Positions 60,406 through 64,000 of a stretch of DNA of 64,000 bases are shown one piece after another. Each line of letters begins with the position of its first letter. Position 1 is the stretch's first letter. The stretch is from NCBI GenBank assembly GCA_963662895.1, contig OY759981.1:2976001-3040000 (forward strand), given 5' to 3'. The DNA comes from GWE2-42-39 sp963662895. Lineage in GTDB: Bacteria; Bacteroidota; Bacteroidia; Bacteroidales; Prolixibacteraceae. Made by a program: the position numbers and the translations under genes. Below the pieces are notes generated by a model, which was not told where the DNA came from, ran no database searches, and saw only the letters and a program-made list of their open reading frames with translations.

Positions 60406-60976
60406 AAAATTATAAAATGATTTTCTTGCCTAAAGGAATAAATTATTTATGACAGACCAAAGAACAGAAACAGCAAAACCTGGAAATATCTCAAGTCAAG
60501 GTAGTCAGGGTATATTAGTCGAACATGTTATCTGTGGTGCTGTTGTATTGTTAAAGATCCTTACTTATTAGAGTCCCGGTAGAGTAAGGTATTGGTTCGA
60601 TTTAAATATATAAGTATAATAGAACGATTACTATAATTCAAATAGAACTATAATTATAATTCGGATAGAACTATCAGTATAATTCTATTTGGATTATTAT
60701 TATAATTCTGTACGAACTATTATTATAATCTGAAATATTTACTTACCGGTACAGACAGGCTTCCCTTCTTTATGGCAATCCCTTTCCTCCTGAAGGGCAG
60801 AACAATATACTCTTACCTGTAATTTTGATTGCCAATATCATAATTCATATCATGTTGCTTAATTCAGTATAAAGTCTGTTAAGACGTCAGATGGAAGTTT
60901 CGTTCAACAAAATTGTCCGTTTTTTTTTGAGTTTGGGCGGCTTTCAATTAATATTGACGAAGAAATCGAATGGACC
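60406..60976. other. Long AT-rich gap between mpl and the DUF3810 gene
   Basis: About 570 bp with no credible gene. The dominant feature is the 23 bp tandem array at 60619-60733. The rest is AT-rich and low in structure. It must hold the divergent promoters of mpl and the DUF3810 gene, but I cannot place clear -33/-7 pairs. Confidence 0.6.
60619..60733. repeat. Tandem array, five units of exactly 23 bp
   Basis: Units begin at 60619, 60642, 60665, 60688 and 60711. The core TATAATTC (TATAATC in unit 5) recurs at 60632, 60655, 60678, 60701 and 60724, exactly 23 bases apart. GAAC recurs at 60622, 60645, 60668 and 60714; unit 4 has diverged there. Units 1-3 share ATAGAAC at their start. It is a genuine degenerate minisatellite, not a CRISPR (no spacers). 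A protein-binding array is possible. Confidence 0.88.
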
Positions 60977-62044
60977 ATGTTTAAAAAAATAAGGAAATTA
61001 ATATTCAGAAAATCACTGCTTATTATTTGGCTGGCTGTTTTTACTTTCATACTTAGCCAGGTATTTGCCGCGTTCCCTGTTCTTACTGAACGAATTTATG
61101 CCCGGGGATTTTATCCGTTTCTTGCTTCTGTATTATCATTTTTCAGTGGTTTATTCTCTTTTTCGCTCGACGACATTTTTTATACTTTACTTGTTATCTG
61201 CCTGCTGGTTTTAATCGTTTTGCTGATCCTGAAAAAACTTCGTTTTAAAGACTTCGGCATACTCCTGATCAATACCATGGCTGGCTGTTTTGTTCTTTTT
61301 TACTGGTTGTGGGGTTTTAACTATTTCAGGGAAGACTTTAACACACGTCTTCATATCCCGGAAAGGGCTCCCAATAAGAAGGAATTGCTTTCGGTACTGG
61401 AAGAATTGGTTGAGCAGACAAATGCCAGTTACTTTGCTGTTGATACCGTTTATAAGGAAGTCGTTGATTCCGTCGTTGAGGCCTCGTATGAAAAAAATGC
61501 AGGTATCCTGAAAATATCATACCCTTCGGGGAGAAGGCGCCCTAAAGCCATTACTTACAGTAACTTTTTTGCAAAGGCTACCATTTCAGGTTATTACGGG
61601 CCTTTTTTCAACGAGGTACATGTGAACAGATTTGTTTTACCGGTTGAGTACCCGATGGTGCTGGCACACGAAAAAGCCCATCAGTTGGGGATAACAGGTG
61701 AAGCCGAAGCTAATTTTTATGCATGGCTGGTTTGTACCCGGAGTGGCGATCAACTGGCCCGTTACAGTGCCAATCTGTATATTCTCCGGTTTTTTGTTTA
61801 CGAAGCTGCCGGATTTGAGGAAACCCGGGAGATTGTAAAGAAACTGAGGGAAGAAGTCCGCCTTGATTACAGCAAAATACGAAAACACTGGATGATGCTG
61901 CGAAACGAAAAGATTGACCAGGTAGCCGAAAAAGTGAACGACACTTATCTGAAAGCCAATAAGGTAGAAAAGGGGATTGACGATTATTCCGGGGTTGTAA
62001 AATTCGTGATGGATTACCAGGGACATCTCTTTTCGAAGTTTTGA
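60977..62044 (+). CDS. DUF3810-family membrane protein with metalloprotease-like motif
   Basis: The protein has 355 residues. The first half holds three or four membrane helices (about 13-35, 45-62, 68-88, 95-113). Near residue 227 the motif LAHEKAHQLGITGEAEANF has HExxH spacing (H-E-K-A-H) plus a downstream Glu about 17 residues later, the arrangement of a zinc metallopeptidase. This is a known Bacteroidota DUF3810 feature. Its substrate is unknown; an intramembrane or periplasmic-face protease is plausible. Convergent with the lipoprotein gene at 62072. Confidence 0.85.
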   Translation: MFKKIRKLIFRKSLLIIWLAVFTFILSQVFAAFPVLTERIYARGFYPFLASVLSFFSGLFSFSLDDIFYTLLVICLLVLIVLLILKKLRFKDFGILLINTMAGCFVLFYWLWGFNYFREDFNTRLHIPERAPNKKELLSVLEELVEQTNASYFAVDTVYKEVVDSVVEASYEKNAGILKISYPSGRRRPKAITYSNFFAKATISGYYGPFFNEVHVNRFVLPVEYPMVLAHEKAHQLGITGEAEANFYAWLVCTRSGDQLARYSANLYILRFFVYEAAGFEETREIVKKLREEVRLDYSKIRKHWMMLRNEKIDQVAEKVNDTYLKANKVEKGIDDYSGVVKFVMDYQGHLFSKF

Positions 62045-62071
62045 GCTTCTTCTTGGTACTCTCGTTCCTAA

Positions 62072-63031
62072 TCAGTCCCAGTAATACGAGCCCTTCCAAA
62101 ATACCATCCTGCCTTTTTTCATGATCAACTCCTTTCCGTTCACTAAGTTGAAATACGACTTTCGGTAGCTGGCCGAGAAAGCCCGTGGCAATCCTTCTGC
62201 TAAATACCGGAATGTTCCCAGTCCTTCATCGGTATTCATTTGCATTTTTAGCCGGTGTTGTTTTGCTGCTCCTTCAAGGACAATGGTATTAACCCCTTTG
62301 TTTGACTGACAGCGGGTACCGGCTGCAATTACTCCGGTATTAATTACCTTTGTCCCGGCCATGTATGTTACCGAATCGAACAAGGGCAGGTTCTGGCTTT
62401 GTAAACCATAATAACGCTGAATACGCAAATCTTCCAGGGCTTCAATCGTCACTTCAACTTCTATTTTCCGCCCGGGAAATATGGCATAATGAACCGTTTC
62501 GAGCAGTAAATCTTTCCCTGAAACCGCATAATCGTATCCGTGTATAATATTGCTGACATGAATATCTACCTTTTGGCAATCCAACTCAATATTTCCGGAG
62601 ACAGGAATTCCATCGGCAAAAACCTTAACTTCCCGGGTCGAAGCTGTAGGGTTACCTGTTCCATCGCCATTGGAGCCATGCCAGCCTCCTGTGAATTTCT
62701 GAGATAGTCCTGATTTTATATTTTCTTCACCACACACGAAATACGGCCCAATCCAGTCGGTACACGAACTGAATTCATTGGAAGCCGTATTCTGTCGGTG
62801 ATCACCTAAATTTGCAAAATAGCGTCCTCCGGCGATGCCGAACAATTGGTTCACCCCACAGGGATAAAAGCTGATCTCAAGATTTTTATCTTCACTGAAA
62901 AAGCCGATATGATAATGTCCGTTATAGCTTTTCAACTTCATTGAGCAAGCCGTTTCTGTCTCTTTTTTCTCCTGGCAGCAGGCAAAAACTGAAAGGAAAA
63001 GGAAGGTTACAATCAATAAATTCCGTTTCAT
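62072..63031 (-). CDS. Hypothetical lipoprotein beside a DUF4434-like gene
   Basis: The start is set at ATG 63031, giving 319 residues with a lipobox ending FACCQEK; an upstream Met (63067) would precede the signal. The mature protein is beta-rich, with Cys-containing SSCTDWIGPYFVC, GGWHGSNGDGTGNP and a long beta region that looks like a carbohydrate-binding or epimerase-like sandwich by eye, but I do not recognise a specific family. It lies downstream of a DUF4434-like TIM-barrel gene on the same strand and is probably co-transcribed. Function unknown; a carbohydrate role is suggested by context. Confidence 0.65.
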   Translation of the reverse strand: MKRNLLIVTFLFLSVFACCQEKKETETACSMKLKSYNGHYHIGFFSEDKNLEISFYPCGVNQLFGIAGGRYFANLGDHRQNTASNEFSSCTDWIGPYFVCGEENIKSGLSQKFTGGWHGSNGDGTGNPTASTREVKVFADGIPVSGNIELDCQKVDIHVSNIIHGYDYAVSGKDLLLETVHYAIFPGRKIEVEVTIEALEDLRIQRYYGLQSQNLPLFDSVTYMAGTKVINTGVIAAGTRCQSNKGVNTIVLEGAAKQHRLKMQMNTDEGLGTFRYLAEGLPRAFSASYRKSYFNLVNGKELIMKKGRMVFWKGSYYWD

Positions 63032-63069
63032 TCTAAAATAATTCCGTTTTCGACATAATCTCAGCAACC

Positions 63070-64000
63070 TTATATACCTTTTAAATAGCCATGTTTTACC
63101 AGTTCTTCATAGAGTTGTACTGATCCGTCAGAACCGGCATATACTTCTGTACCTGTTTGGTTGATCAGTCCTCCGTATTGGTAAATCAGAATTTTTTCCA
63201 CGTAGGGAGAAACAGCTTCCAGTTGTTTGATTACCCTTTCCGGGGGAGCAGGTAACAAGGCACTTTTATAAACATCGCCTTCAAAACGGAACATTTCAAC
63301 ATCGGCCCATAACCTGGCTTTGGCCGCTTTTTTATGAACACGATGCAGTTGCTCATAAAATGCGGCACTTTCTTCCACTTTTGTTTTTTCTACACCTATT
63401 TCATCCTGGTAAGCAATGAAATCAACATTCAATTGTTCCAGTTGGCGTACAAATTTATCATCGGCTTTTACCCTTCGTGTTCCGTAAGGGCCAATCAGTG
63501 TTTTTGCTTTTGGGGTCAACCGGGCAGCTTCAGCCGAGGATGTATTTACATAGTCGATAAAAAATTGGTCGTAATGCCCGTTAATGCCCGTTTCATTCGG
63601 ATAATACCAGCCGTAAAAGCTTTTATGGTGGCTGTATTTTTCAGCCAGCTCATTCATCGCTTTCAGCCGCAGTTTATGAACCTTTTTATCCTGCATCAAC
63701 TCATAAGGTTTCAGCCAATTGCCGTAAAATCCATTACTGATAAAAAAACGGATTCCGTATTTATCGGCTGCCGTGAGTGCAACCTCCAGCGGGTCTTCAC
63801 ACCCCAGTTGACGTTGTGGCAGTAAAACAGACGGATAAAAACTCTTGCCATAAATAGCTGTATCGAGTAAAGCCAGGTAACGCATTCCTGCATCGGCCAT
63901 TTCTTTTATTTTGGCAGTCCATTGTGCTGCGGTCCATTTCTCCAGTGTTTTATTCCATGGAGTACCTTCCACCTGCGAGTGGTGCTGAAACTCAAACCAG
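63070..64000 (-). CDS. DUF4434-like TIM-barrel protein (partial, N-terminus off the right edge)
   Basis: About 310 codons are open from the stop at 63070 to the window edge; the visible upstream reading (WFEFQHHSQVEGTPWNK) continues past 64000, so the start is missing. The order of motifs fits a glycoside-hydrolase-like TIM barrel of the DUF4434 type: WTAKIKEMADAGMRYLALLD, YGIRFFISNGFYGNWL, KSFYGWYYPNETGING (candidate acid Glu) and ARLWADVEMFRF (second Glu), ending VEKILIYQYGGLINQ. It is followed by a lipoprotein gene. Substrate unknown. Confidence 0.72.
   Translation of the reverse strand, partial: WFEFQHHSQVEGTPWNKTLEKWTAAQWTAKIKEMADAGMRYLALLDTAIYGKSFYPSVLLPQRQLGCEDPLEVALTAADKYGIRFFISNGFYGNWLKPYELMQDKKVHKLRLKAMNELAEKYSHHKSFYGWYYPNETGINGHYDQFFIDYVNTSSAEAARLTPKAKTLIGPYGTRRVKADDKFVRQLEQLNVDFIAYQDEIGVEKTKVEESAAFYEQLHRVHKKAAKARLWADVEMFRFEGDVYKSALLPAPPERVIKQLEAVSPYVEKILIYQYGGLINQTGTEVYAGSDGSVQLYEELVKHGYLKGI

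Noticed and set aside
60619..60733. CRISPR-like array
   Set aside because: The units are directly adjacent with no spacers and degenerate in sequence.

Overview
This 64 kb window is a chromosomal segment of a Bacteroidota bacterium, most likely from the Bacteroidales/Marinilabiliales side of the phylum. The evidence is a SusC/SusD outer-membrane pair, a polyaspartate surface lipoprotein, families that are largely Bacteroidota-specific (GSCFA, DUF3810, DUF3109, long ketoacyl synthase III), and promoters of the Bacteroidota type (TTTG near -33, TAnnTTTG near -7, 19-20 bp spacer). Most of the window is housekeeping sequence with short gaps. No prophage, integrase, CRISPR array or complete insertion sequence is visible.

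Layout: (1) 1-4.8 kb, a minus-strand susC-susD pair, with susD running off the left edge. (2) 5-7 kb, two small divergent HTH genes arranged like a phage switch, dprA, and a 99 bp MITE-like element. (3) 7.3-17.7 kb, a DEAD-box helicase and then a glycogen locus: glgB, an orphan histidine kinase and a GSCFA protein, followed by debranching enzyme, GT4 glycosyltransferase and GH57 amylase. (4) 17.8-24.6 kb, a surface lipoprotein, glmM, ribF, a thioredoxin-fold lipoprotein, lpxH and a ketoacyl synthase III. (5) 24.7-27.3 kb, a minus-strand SPFH/NfeD locus whose first gene fuses NfeD to a LytTR DNA-binding domain; a relic of a BtpA-like gene lies directly upstream. (6) 27.4-38.5 kb, a PHP phosphatase, an OmpA lipoprotein, dxs, a histidine kinase, prfB with its +1 frameshift site, polyphosphate kinase fused to an ArsC-like domain, a SpoU methylase and oxyR. 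(7) 38.6-46.3 kb, tRNA-Glu, rpsT, serS, rpmA, rplU, a bifunctional nuclease, a nucleoside transporter, gpmI, and a Gly-Leu-Gly tRNA operon. (8) 46.3-57 kb, mutS, radC coupled to a deacetylase and an acyltransferase gene, upp, and a LytTR two-component pair whose kinase carries a periplasmic thioredoxin-like domain. (9) 57-60.4 kb, a mpl-HAD-dipeptidase operon. (10) 60.6-60.7 kb, a five-unit 23 bp tandem array, then a DUF3810 protein. (11) 62-64 kb, the start of a second carbohydrate-related pair that runs off the right edge.

The least ordinary observations are the NfeD-LytTR fusion beside NfeD and SPFH genes, the thioredoxin-like LytS kinase with LytTR-spaced repeats upstream of it, the in-frame PPK1-ArsC fusion, the exact 23 bp tandem array, the MITE-like element and the BtpA relic. 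All functions are inferred from reading motifs; no database search was run.
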